Positions 1-7,733 are shown, numbered from the stretch's first letter. The stretch is DNA of 10,228 bases from Clostridiales bacterium (GCA_003451915.1 DMJC01000290.1:1-10228); one strand, 5' to 3'. A program made the numbers and translations. Notes: a model not told the origin generated them from the sequence alone.

Positions 1-419
1 ACAAAGACCCTGATTTTCATGCCAACCGCTTTATGGCTCCCTTGCCGGTCAAACCCGCTGAACAAACTGAAGTTGACGGTTATCATGAAGACTGGATCTG
101 CTACAAGTGCCGGGAAGTCAGCGCCAAACGGCTGAGGGTGCTGCCCGGCAGGACTGTGCGGATCAAAGACAGCGCAGCCTACGGTGTGATCTGCCTGCAA
201 GGCAATGGCCGTTTTGGCGCCTGGGACATGTCATCGCCGACACTCATCCGATATGGCGAACTGACCAGCGACGAGTTTTTTGTCAGTGAAGATGCAGCTG
301 GTGCCGGCGTTCAAATAACCAACCTTTCGACAACCGAGGACATGGTTATGCTCAAACACTTTGCCGAGAATCCCGACCTGGTCAGGTTAGCCATCAACGG
401 CGGCGGTGATGAAGTATGA
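1..419 (+). CDS. Cupin-like protein, C-terminal part (5' truncated)
   Basis: The reading frame is open from the window edge (first full codon at base 3) to the TGA at 417-419, and the residues before the first ATG at 33 (KDPDFHANRF) look like continuing protein, so this is the C-terminal part of a longer gene rather than a 128-residue protein. The visible part has a beta-rich pattern: a run around LRVLPGRTVRIKDSAAYGV, then glycine-containing turns (LQGNGRFG), then a strand-turn-strand tail ending in HFAENPD. This resembles the second cupin barrel of mannose-6-phosphate-isomerase-like proteins seen in carbohydrate clusters. No metal-binding histidine cluster is visible in the part present, so activity cannot be judged. 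Its stop overlaps the next start (ATGA at 416-419), which implies translational coupling. The cupin assignment is an inference from pattern and context. Confidence 0.55.
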   Translation, partial: KDPDFHANRFMAPLPVKPAEQTEVDGYHEDWICYKCREVSAKRLRVLPGRTVRIKDSAAYGVICLQGNGRFGAWDMSSPTLIRYGELTSDEFFVSEDAAGAGVQITNLSTTEDMVMLKHFAENPDLVRLAINGGGDEV

Positions 420-1381
420 AGCCGTACGAGCTGGTGTCCAGAACCATTTGCGGCGAAAAACCGGATCGAACCCCGGTTTATGGGTGGATTGCCTGGAACC
501 TGGACTGGCAGGCCAGCCCTTACAAGAGTTTTACGGCATTCGAGGACAAGTACGAATTTGATTTGGCCCATCTCTTCGGCGGCCCGAAATGCTACGACAT
601 GAATGCGATCGAAAGCCTGAAAACGAGCGGCGTTGAAATAACGCCGGAAATCCTGCTGGATATCCCGTTGAACCCTGTCGACCGGATGGCTGACTACCAA
701 AAAATCATCGAACAGCTCAACTTCTACCGGAAAGACCGCGAGCGCTTTTGTTATGTCCAGTCAAACGGCATATTCGAAGCCTTGAACGAACCGTTGGGCA
801 TTGAGAACCACATGATAGCCATGGCTTTGTCGCCGGATGAAATGACAGAACTTTACCGTCGCCAAACCGCATGGAACATCCAGTTCAATGAAAACATGAT
901 CGAACTGGGGGTGGACATGATCCACGTTTCTGACGACTGGGGCTCGCAGAACAGCCTCTTGTTCAGCAAGCCGATGCTGCAGGACCTCATTGTACCCTAC
1001 CACATGCAAATGGCAGAACGTGTCAAAAAAGCAGGCAAATTCCTGAGCCTGCATTGCGACGGCAACATCAATGAGGCGGTAGACCAGATCATCAAAATTG
1101 GCTATGATGTCGTACATCCCTGGCAGGAATCTGCCGGCATGTCCTACAGCACCTACCTGAACCAGTACGCTGACAAGTTTACGATTCTCGGCGGATTGTG
1201 TGTGCAGACAACACTGGGATTCAATGATCTCGCTTCACTCAAAGAAAATATCGAGCGAGTCTTCGCCCTGCTCAAAGGTCAGCGCTGGATTTTCTGCACC
1301 TCTCATTTTGCGCAGAATTCGTGCTCGATCGAAGAATTGGAGTTCGCTTATGACTTGGCCATCCAGCTCGCCAGGGCTTAA
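416..1381 (+). CDS. URO-D superfamily protein (MtaA/CmuA-like, not heme HemE)
   Basis: A 321-residue protein with the uroporphyrinogen decarboxylase / methylcobamide methyltransferase (MtaA, CmuA) fold pattern. An N-terminal segment reads RTICGEKPDRTPVYGW, a central segment reads HVSDDWGSQNSLLFS (about 170-184), the motif LHCDGN lies at 212-217, and the sequence ends in a helix (SIEELEFAYDLA). In zinc-dependent MtaA-type enzymes a His-x-Cys plus a later Cys bind zinc; here H213-C214 are adjacent and C294 or C303 could be the third ligand. The N-terminal arginine motif expected of a porphyrin decarboxylase is not apparent, and no heme gene is nearby. Relatives of this type recur in sugar-utilisation clusters without a proven reaction; an O- or S-methyl transfer is possible. 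It is coupled to the upstream cupin gene by ATGA, and its 3' end overlaps the permease gene. Family assignment is good; function is unknown. Confidence 0.85.
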   Translation: MKPYELVSRTICGEKPDRTPVYGWIAWNLDWQASPYKSFTAFEDKYEFDLAHLFGGPKCYDMNAIESLKTSGVEITPEILLDIPLNPVDRMADYQKIIEQLNFYRKDRERFCYVQSNGIFEALNEPLGIENHMIAMALSPDEMTELYRRQTAWNIQFNENMIELGVDMIHVSDDWGSQNSLLFSKPMLQDLIVPYHMQMAERVKKAGKFLSLHCDGNINEAVDQIIKIGYDVVHPWQESAGMSYSTYLNQYADKFTILGGLCVQTTLGFNDLASLKENIERVFALLKGQRWIFCTSHFAQNSCSIEELEFAYDLAIQLARA

Positions 1382-2279
1382 AGGCAACAGCTTAAGCAGC
1401 ACCAGCAGACACAGCCGAAGTCTGGCGTCAATCGCCATGGCAACCTTGCTGTGGAGCCTGACCGGTGTCGTGTTGAGATCAGTTCAGGTGGCAATACCAT
1501 GGGCTGTTTTGATCCGGTCGCTGGCCGGCGGACTTGTGTTGTTGCCCTTTGTCATCAGAGGAGAAAAAATCACGCCGGTCCGCTGGCTGATTGTGGCCTG
1601 TGTGAGCTTTTCCGCATTTATCGGGGCCTTTGCGGCCGGCACGATGCTGGCCAATGCCGCATTAGCTGTAGCGATGCAATATGCATCGCCTTTATACATC
1701 TTTTTGTGGCAACTCATCGTTCATCGCGGACGAATGAAGCAAGACCCGCTGCCGATGATCTTTGTGCTGGCCGGCGTCATTTTCTTAGTCGCGGATGCCC
1801 TGGCCAATGTCGCGCTGCCCGGCCTGCTGTTTTCATTTTTATGCGGTGTTTTTTTTGCCATTTATACTGTCAGCCTGAACAAACTGAAAACCGGATCACC
1901 TGTCGGTGTTGCCTCAATATGCAATTTATCTGCGGCATCCCTGGCCCTGGTTATTCTGCCTTTCAACTTCCGGCCCGTCCCCAGGCTGAATCCTGACATC
2001 TGGCTGCTGGTCCTGGCCGGACTCTTGATTACTGCCCTTTCATATTCTTTGTACAGCAGCGCTTTAAAACAAGTCAAACCGCCTCAAGCCCTGATGATTG
2101 CACTCATCGAACCGATCCTGAATCCTTTTTGGGTTTTTCTTGTCACGGGTGAAAGGATATCAGCAGTCAGCGCGCTTGGCCTCGCCGCCATTGTTGTCGG
2201 CGTTTTGACAAGCGTGATCAGGCGGCCGGCTTTTTCGTCTTTGGAAAGGACGGGCAGCACCCATGACAACCACGCCTGA
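1350..2279 (+). CDS. EamA/DMT-family permease, 10 TM
   Basis: An integral membrane protein of the drug/metabolite transporter (EamA) superfamily. From the ATG at 1350 it has 309 residues, a normal length for the family. About ten hydrophobic segments fall into two halves, each with the family's conserved patch: MQYASPLYIFLW (109-120) in the first half and ALIEPILNPFWVFLVTGE (251-268) in the second. The start at 1350 is chosen because GGAG at 1339-1342 sits 7 nt upstream; the frame is open further upstream, but that part is the shadow of the URO-D gene, and the later ATG at 1437 has no ribosome binding site and would cut TM1. This start overlaps the URO-D gene by 32 nt, and the 3' end overlaps the rhamnosidase gene by 17 nt. 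The Ser-rich N-terminus (residues 4-24) is unusual. The substrate is unknown; context suggests a sugar or sugar acid, in either direction. Confidence 0.85.
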   Translation: MTWPSSSPGLKGNSLSSTSRHSRSLASIAMATLLWSLTGVVLRSVQVAIPWAVLIRSLAGGLVLLPFVIRGEKITPVRWLIVACVSFSAFIGAFAAGTMLANAALAVAMQYASPLYIFLWQLIVHRGRMKQDPLPMIFVLAGVIFLVADALANVALPGLLFSFLCGVFFAIYTVSLNKLKTGSPVGVASICNLSAASLALVILPFNFRPVPRLNPDIWLLVLAGLLITALSYSLYSSALKQVKPPQALMIALIEPILNPFWVFLVTGERISAVSALGLAAIVVGVLTSVIRRPAFSSLERTGSTHDNHA

Positions 2280-5007
2280 CGAAAACAGCATCAAGGCTGA
2301 ATTGGCTTTAAAACCGTACGATACAACGTGCGAATACGCAAAAAATCCCCTGGCCCTTGGCACGCCATGCCCTGCATTTTCATGGAAATTTCCAGGTCAC
2401 CAGCGAGGCCAGTTCCAGACTGCCTATCAGATTCTTGTTTCAAACGATGCAGAAAAACTCATGAACGATGTGGGGAATGTTTGGGATACGGGCAAAGTTG
2501 AACGGGGTCAATCCATTCAGATCATTTATGCCGGCCATGCATTGGAGGTCATGCAAACTTATTACTGGAAAGTGCGTATTTGGGATGAGCGGGGCAGAAT
2601 GAGCCCCTTCAGTGAACCGGCTTTTTTTGAAACGGGTCTTCGCGGAAGGGAAGACTGGAAGGGAAGCTGGATCGGTTTGCCCGCCAGGGCAGACAAGTGC
2701 TCCCATCTGTTCAGAAGGCCGTTTACTGTTGACAAGAAAGTCAAAAAGGCACGCATTTATATCAGTGGGATTGGCTACTATGAGCTTCGGCTCAACGGGA
2801 AAAAAATTGGCGATCATGTCCTGGATCCGGCTTGGACTGATTATTCCAGGCAGGTGCTGTATGTGGCCTACGATGTCAGTGCTGATTTGAACATCGGCGA
2901 CCATGTCGTCGGCATTGTTCTGGGCATGGGTTGGTTTGGCCGCCCGCAAGTGATCTTCCAGATGCACATCGAATACGAGGATGGATCCGGCGAGATGATC
3001 GTCAGTGACAGGACATCGGGGTGGCTGACAGCAAAAGGACCGATGACCTGGAATGACATCTACGATGGCGAAATCTATGATGCATCGCTTGAGGTACCCG
3101 GTTGGGACACTTTGAAGCTGGACACGGATATTCCGGGAATTTGGCGTCAACCGATCATCATGGAAGGGCCAGGCGGAAAACTCGTTCCCCAGACCCTTGA
3201 GCCGATCAAGGTGATCGCTGACCTGGCGCCGGTCAGCTTGACCCATCCCAAAGAGGGCGTTTATCTGTTTGACATCGGGCAAAATATTGCCGGCTGGGTA
3301 AAACTGAGGATTCGCGAAGATTGCAAAACCAAAGTTTCTATAAAATATGCCGAAGTTCTGTCTGAAGATGGCACTGTCAATCAAGATAATCTCGGTGGGG
3401 CAAAAGCCGTGGATATCTATATCACCAAGGGCGGCGGCAATGAAACCTATGAACCCCGGTTTACGTACCACGGATTCAGATATGTCCAGGTTGAGGGCCT
3501 CCGGGAGGTGCCGGACGCTGACAGTGTTACCGGGCGTGTGGTCAGGTCCTCGGTCGCACCAGCCGGTGAATTCCGGTGCAGCAATGACCTGGTCAACCAG
3601 ATTCATCAAAATATTGTGCGAACAGAATCAAACAATCTCCATGGCTTGCCGACGGATTGCCCGCAGCGTGACGAACGTATGGCCTGGCTGAATGACATGA
3701 CGGTGAGGTCTGAGCAGGCTGTATTCAACTTCAACCTGGCCAAGCTGTATGCGAAATGGGTCGATGATATTGCCGATACCCAGGGCATTGAAACGGGTGC
3801 TATTGCGGATACGGCGCCGATGGTTTTATCCCTCGTATCTCCATTCAGGGCACGGGGGGCACGGCCGGCAGATCCGGTCAGCAGCAGCTACCTGATCGTT
3901 CCCTGGCTGATCTACCTCCACTATGGCGACAGCCGGGTGCTGGAAAAGCACTATGACGGCCTGAAGCGGTGGGTAGACTATCTGGGGGAGCAAAGCGACG
4001 ACTGCATCGTCGGGTATAGTTTTTATGGAGACTGGGCAGCGCCGGCCAGCCAGACAGAGGCAGGCAGCCTGGGGTCGGCAGCCGTGTCCGCCCAGACGCC
4101 AGGAGACTACATCTCGACCGGATTTTACTTTTATAATGCACGACTCCTGTCAAAAATTGCGGGCGTGCTCGGTAAACCTAAAGACGCCAGGGAATACGGG
4201 TCTCTATCCGAGAAAATCAAAGCAGCCATGAATGCCAGATATCTCGATCAAGCTAGGATGACCTATGCCAGGGGCAGCCAGACAGCAAACGCCTTCGCCC
4301 TTTATCTCGGCATTGTACCGCCTGAGTATCAGGCCGGCGTCCTGCACAACCTGGTCGACGACATTCTGGAGAAGCACGATTGCCATTTAACGACAGGCAA
4401 CATCGGCACCAAGTACTTGATCGAAGTTCTGACTGACTATGGCCGGGAAGACATAGCCTTCAGGCTGGTCACCCAGACAACCTATCCCAGCTGGGGCTAT
4501 ATGATATCGAAAGGTGCAACAACCATTTGGGAACGGTGGGAACATCGCGTTGGTTCAGGGATGAACTCGCATAATCACCCGATGTTTGGCAGTGTGGATG
4601 CCTGGCTCTACAAATACCTCGGCGGGATTCAAACCGACGAAGAAGGCCCCGGGTTTCAAAAAATGGCCATCAAACCTCATCTCCCGGCTGGCCTGGAATT
4701 TGTTAAAACGAAGCTGAATACGCCTGGGGGGACTGTTGTTTCCCGATGGGCCAAAAAGGACCGGTGGATCGAATATCAAATTGAGATTCCCTGGAACAGC
4801 ACCGCCCGCGTTTTCATTCCGTTTGACGGCAAGGCGTGCCATGAACTCAGGGAAAATGGCATCCCCCTTTGGCAGAATGGCCTGCGGGCAGGCTATTCGC
4901 AAGGTATTGAAAAAGTGAGCCTGGAAAGCGGTCATGTTGTTCTCGAATTACAATCAGGGCAATACACTTTCGAAAGCAATTATTACCCCATTCAATCAGG
5001 AGGCTGA
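2263..5007 (+). CDS. Alpha-L-rhamnosidase, GH78
   Basis: A 914-residue inverting glycoside hydrolase that removes terminal L-rhamnose from rhamnosides. Domain order by eye: N-terminal fibronectin-like beta domain (about 15-140, ENPLALGTP-type start of family members, here YAKNPLALGTPCPAFSW), Bac_rhamnosid_N beta domain (about 155-320, with ISGIGYYELRLNGKKIGD), a short rhamnosidase beta domain (about 325-430, FDIGQNIAGWVKLRI), the (alpha/alpha)6 catalytic barrel (about 435-790) and a C-terminal beta domain. Active-site hallmarks are present: DCPQRDER at 465-472, YGDW at 588-591, TIWERW at 754-759 and SHNHPMFGS at 769-777. The acidic residues in DCPQRDER and E757 match the catalytic positions of the family. 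There is no signal peptide, so the enzyme is cytoplasmic and its substrate must be small and imported. GGAAAGGA at 2243-2250 serves the ATG at 2263. The isomerase gene starts 1 nt after its stop. Confidence 0.96.
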   Translation: MTTTPDENSIKAELALKPYDTTCEYAKNPLALGTPCPAFSWKFPGHQRGQFQTAYQILVSNDAEKLMNDVGNVWDTGKVERGQSIQIIYAGHALEVMQTYYWKVRIWDERGRMSPFSEPAFFETGLRGREDWKGSWIGLPARADKCSHLFRRPFTVDKKVKKARIYISGIGYYELRLNGKKIGDHVLDPAWTDYSRQVLYVAYDVSADLNIGDHVVGIVLGMGWFGRPQVIFQMHIEYEDGSGEMIVSDRTSGWLTAKGPMTWNDIYDGEIYDASLEVPGWDTLKLDTDIPGIWRQPIIMEGPGGKLVPQTLEPIKVIADLAPVSLTHPKEGVYLFDIGQNIAGWVKLRIREDCKTKVSIKYAEVLSEDGTVNQDNLGGAKAVDIYITKGGGNETYEPRFTYHGFRYVQVEGLREVPDADSVTGRVVRSSVAPAGEFRCSNDLVNQIHQNIVRTESNNLHGLPTDCPQRDERMAWLNDMTVRSEQAVFNFNLAKLYAKWVDDIADTQGIETGAIADTAPMVLSLVSPFRARGARPADPVSSSYLIVPWLIYLHYGDSRVLEKHYDGLKRWVDYLGEQSDDCIVGYSFYGDWAAPASQTEAGSLGSAAVSAQTPGDYISTGFYFYNARLLSKIAGVLGKPKDAREYGSLSEKIKAAMNARYLDQARMTYARGSQTANAFALYLGIVPPEYQAGVLHNLVDDILEKHDCHLTTGNIGTKYLIEVLTDYGREDIAFRLVTQTTYPSWGYMISKGATTIWERWEHRVGSGMNSHNHPMFGSVDAWLYKYLGGIQTDEEGPGFQKMAIKPHLPAGLEFVKTKLNTPGGTVVSRWAKKDRWIEYQIEIPWNSTARVFIPFDGKACHELRENGIPLWQNGLRAGYSQGIEKVSLESGHVVLELQSGQYTFESNYYPIQSGG

Positions 5008-5008
5008 G

Positions 5009-5587
5009 ATGAAGAGTTACAAGGAAAAATTCCTGGTCGTCGGCGCTGATTTTGCCGGCTTTCCGCTCAAGGAAGCGGTTGTCGGCTATTTACGCGGCAA
5101 AGGATGGAAGATCACCGACATCGGAGTCCAATCCGCCGACGAAAAAGAACCAGAAATGTTTCATCGTATTGGCTTAAAAGTCGGCGCCCGTATTTCGGAG
5201 CACGAATTCGACCGGGCTCTGTTATTCTGCGGGACGGGCATGGGCATCCACATCGCCGCAAGCAAATGCCCCGGAGTGCATGCCGGGGTGGTTGAGAGTG
5301 TGCCGGCCGCGCGTCGGGCCATAACCGGTAATGGCGTCAACGTCTTGGCGATGGGTGCTTTCTACGTTGCCCCGCAAATGGGGAAAGAAATTGCCGATGC
5401 TTTTCTTTACAATGATTTAGGAAGTGGTTACGAGTACTGGCCAAATTTTTATGAATTCCACAAGCTGGCCATAGATGAACTGAATGACTTCGATTATGAG
5501 CTGTTCAAGCAAAACAACTTTGAAGTCAAACAATTGGGAAATGTTGAAATTACTTTAGTTGACAAACCAGAAGGGCAAATTTGCTGA
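5009..5587 (+). CDS. RpiB/LacA/LacB-family sugar-phosphate isomerase
   Basis: A 192-residue protein of the RpiB/LacAB aldose-ketose phosphate isomerase family. The start is set at 5009 by AGGAGG at 4998-5003; the frame is open upstream to 4934, but that part lies inside the GH78 gene. Visible hallmarks: an N-terminal beta strand with VVGADFAGFPLKE (10-22), DIG at 37-39, the anion-binding loop LLFCGTGMGIHIAASK (71-86) with the catalytic-type C74, and NVLAMG at 111-116. Two positions differ from classical RpiB. The His of the DH motif is F15, and the ring-opening His before the NVLA motif is Gly (about 107). The C-terminus is about 40 residues longer than the usual 150-residue RpiB. This suggests an open-chain sugar phosphate (for example a tetrulose phosphate) rather than ribose 5-phosphate. 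It probably forms part of the same transcript as GH78, with a 1-nt gap. Confidence 0.88.
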   Translation: MKSYKEKFLVVGADFAGFPLKEAVVGYLRGKGWKITDIGVQSADEKEPEMFHRIGLKVGARISEHEFDRALLFCGTGMGIHIAASKCPGVHAGVVESVPAARRAITGNGVNVLAMGAFYVAPQMGKEIADAFLYNDLGSGYEYWPNFYEFHKLAIDELNDFDYELFKQNNFEVKQLGNVEITLVDKPEGQIC

Positions 5588-5594
5588 AACGTGC

Positions 5595-5620
5595 TCAAGA
5601 ATCACCCGGGTGATTCTTGA
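5595..5620. repeat. Perfect 26-bp palindrome (operator or RNA hairpin)
   Basis: The arm TCAAGAATCACCC (5595-5607) is followed directly by its exact reverse complement (5608-5620), centred on CCCGGG. It lies 8 bp after the isomerase stop and 30 bp before the DUF4432 start, in the largest gap of the cluster. As RNA it could fold into an 11-bp stem with a CCGG loop. No T-run follows on the + strand (CGCATCTTAG), so it is not a standard intrinsic terminator. A symmetric operator for a dimeric regulator, or an RNA processing or stabilising stem, are both possible. Confidence 0.75.
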
Positions 5621-5650
5621 CGCATCTTAGGGTGAGACAGGAATAAAAAT

Positions 5651-6720
5651 ATGTTCAAATCAGACATGACAAAACGCGATATTTTGCGTTATACCGGTGA
5701 TTTTTCCCAGCTGTTCGGCGTGCGCGACATCATCCTCAATAACGGCAGCGCCAAAGGCATGCGCGCCTTAGAAATCAACAACGGCGCCGGCCTCAGCCTA
5801 ACCGTCCTGGCTGACCGGGCGCTGGACATCGCCAGCCTCGCCTGGCGAGGCGATAATCTCAGTTACACCAGCCGGGCCGGCCTGGTCGCCCCGCAGTATT
5901 ATCAGGCTGAAGGCTCCAATTTTCTGCGCAGCTTCACGGCCGGATTCCTGACCACTTGCGGCCTGCGCAATGTCGGCCCGGCCTGTGAGGATCAGGGTGA
6001 GTCCTTTGGACTGCACGGCCGCATCGCTCATGTCCCGGCCGAAGATGTACGGGCCGGTGTGGTCTGGCATGATGACCGGCCGTTTATCGAAATCGCCGGC
6101 CAGGTGCGCGAAGCCCGGCTTTTTGGCGAGCATCTGGTGCTCAGCCGCAAGATCACCATCCCCTGCGGCGAGAATCGGCTGATGATCGACGACACCGTCG
6201 AGAACCTGGCTTTTCAGGTGAAGCGCTGCAACTGCTTTATCACTTCAATCTGGGTTATCCGCTGCTGGATGAGCCTGCCGAACTCTGGCTGCCTGAGCGC
6301 AAGACGGTGCCCCGTGATGCGGCAGCTGAACTTGGCCTGGCTGCCTGCTGTCGGTTTCAGCCACCGACTGCCGGGTTTGAGGAACAGGCCTTTCACCATG
6401 ATCTGGCTGTCGCTGGTCAGAATCAAACGCTTGCCGCATTGGTCAATCCGCCGCTCAACCTCGGTGTGGCCATCCGATTTAACAAAGCTCAGCTGAAAAA
6501 TCTGATCGTACGGAAAATGATGGGCGAAGGCGAGTATGTCGTTGGCATCGAGCCCAGCAACAACTTTGTCCGTGGCCGGTCCGCCTCGCGGGCGGCCGGC
6601 GAGCTGGAATGGCTGGCGCCGGGCGAAACCCGCCAATTTAACCTGACGATGGAAATCATCAGCGGATCTGAGCAGCTGCTGACACTTCGCCGGGAAATCA
6701 ACAACGTGAGGGGTTTATGA
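5651..6720 (+). pseudogene. DUF4432 aldose-1-epimerase-like protein, frameshifted
   Basis: A sugar-mutarotase-like protein of the DUF4432 family, split over two frames. The first part (5651 to about 6217) contains VLADRALDIASLAWRGDNL, FTAGFLTTCGLRNVGP and SFGLHGRIAHVP, all typical of the family. After Q189 the first frame runs on as nonsense to 6496, while the family-like sequence continues in the next frame from 6220 (EALQLLYHFNLGYPLLDEPA), passing through FVRGRSASRAAGE to the TGA at 6718-6720. One lost base at about 6218-6220 explains everything; repaired, the product has about 356 residues, normal for the family. No slippery heptamer is visible, so programmed frameshifting is unlikely; a real mutation or a sequencing error remains. 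The start is supported by AGGA at 5639-5642. The correct final frame overlaps the next gene by ATGA. The region is visibly richer in G and C than its neighbours. Confidence 0.85.
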
Positions 6721-7733
6721 GAGCCTACACCAAAGAAGATCTGGCACGCCTGGCCAACGATGCGTCCTCTGTCGTATCCTATGGCGTTCCTGTAAATGTC
6801 AAAAGAAGTCCGGCCGGCCTTGCCGAAGGCTATCTGGATCCCTGGGTGCTTGAATCGCTAAAAACGGGTCTTGAAAAACGCGTTTTTCGGAAATCTCTCA
6901 AGGCAACCTGGACATCGTTTGAAAAAAACAACATCAAGGTCCGCTATTGGAAAATTGAAGTGCCCGATCATCAAACAAAAAAACCAGCCTATGTGAATAT
7001 TCATGGCGGCGGCTGGTCTGCCGGCCATGCGACAAAAGACAGCGACGCACTGAGAACCCTTGCGGAACAGGCCGGTGCGGTCGTTTTTGATCTCGAGTAT
7101 TCGCTGTCGCCGCAAGCCCGTTTTCCCGCAGCCGTGGAGGAGTGCTATGCTGCGCTCAAGCACATCTACACTAATTCCGAAAACCTGGGTATCGATGCCA
7201 CGCGCATAACTGTCGGCGGCGGCAGCGCCGGCGGCAATCTGGCTGCGGTCATGGCGTTGCTGGCCAGAGATGAAAAGATCCCCATGATCGCCAGCCAGGT
7301 GCTCCTGGTTCCGGTTTTACTCTTACAACAAAATGGCTACCCTGAATTTTTTATAGATGATGTTTGCTTCAAAATCGCATCCGAAAAAGAAACGTGTTTT
7401 CATCGTCCACCGAATCCGGCAAATGAACCCACAGATTCTGAGATGATTGCAAATTATCTTGAAAACCTTAGTCAAGCTGATGATTTTCGGGCATCACCGA
7501 TTTTAGCGCGTGATTTCAGGGGATTGCCGCCTGCCTTGATCATCACGGCAGAATTTGACCGGATGAGACCGCACGGGGAATTTTACGCGTCACAACTCGC
7601 GTCAGCAGGTGTCCCTGTTCGTGTGGTCAGGTATCAAGGGCTGCTGCCTGATAGTATTGCAAAGTTCGGTATTGTTCCACAAGCTGAGGATAAAACCTGC
7701 GAAATCATCAAGTTGATTCGAAACGGGCTGTAG
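6717..7733 (+). CDS. Alpha/beta-hydrolase, acetyl-esterase type, catalytic His missing
   Basis: A 338-residue protein of the Abhydrolase_3 / hormone-sensitive-lipase type (Aes-like esterase). Visible: oxyanion-hole motif HGGGW at 96-100, nucleophile motif GGGSAGGN with S170, and the acid D281 in AEFDRMRPHGE. Relatives then carry a Y-x-G-x-x-H-x-F motif shortly before the final K-F-G-x-x-P-Q-A-E stretch; here Y306-Q-G-L-L-P311-D-S is followed by an otherwise intact IAKFGIVPQAE, so the catalytic His is replaced by Pro. The protein may be inactive, slow or repurposed. The start overlaps the DUF4432 stop (ATGA) with GAGG at 6708-6711. Bases 7320-7480 (cap and C-terminal core boundary) are clearly AT-richer than the rest of the gene. 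In the cluster it would deacylate a sugar ester. It is the last gene before the integrative element. Confidence 0.88.
   Translation: MRAYTKEDLARLANDASSVVSYGVPVNVKRSPAGLAEGYLDPWVLESLKTGLEKRVFRKSLKATWTSFEKNNIKVRYWKIEVPDHQTKKPAYVNIHGGGWSAGHATKDSDALRTLAEQAGAVVFDLEYSLSPQARFPAAVEECYAALKHIYTNSENLGIDATRITVGGGSAGGNLAAVMALLARDEKIPMIASQVLLVPVLLLQQNGYPEFFIDDVCFKIASEKETCFHRPPNPANEPTDSEMIANYLENLSQADDFRASPILARDFRGLPPALIITAEFDRMRPHGEFYASQLASAGVPVRVVRYQGLLPDSIAKFGIVPQAEDKTCEIIKLIRNGL

Noticed and set aside
1200..1349. Upstream extension of the permease frame to ATG 1200
   Set aside because: This part lies wholly within the URO-D coding region, encodes a polar sequence unlike any permease N-terminus, and lacks a good ribosome binding site compared with ATG 1350.
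2440..3609. Long open frame of 389 codons on the - strand inside the rhamnosidase gene
   Set aside because: It is antisense to well-conserved GH78 domains, has no family-like sequence, and arises from the codon bias of the + strand gene.
4934..5008. Upstream extension of the isomerase frame
   Set aside because: AGGAGG at 4998-5003 fixes the start at 5009, and the family's first beta strand begins there.
5617..5646. Promoter with -35 TTGACG before the DUF4432 gene
   Set aside because: The best -10-like sequence has a poor match and 18-19 nt spacing and would place the transcription start on the ATG.
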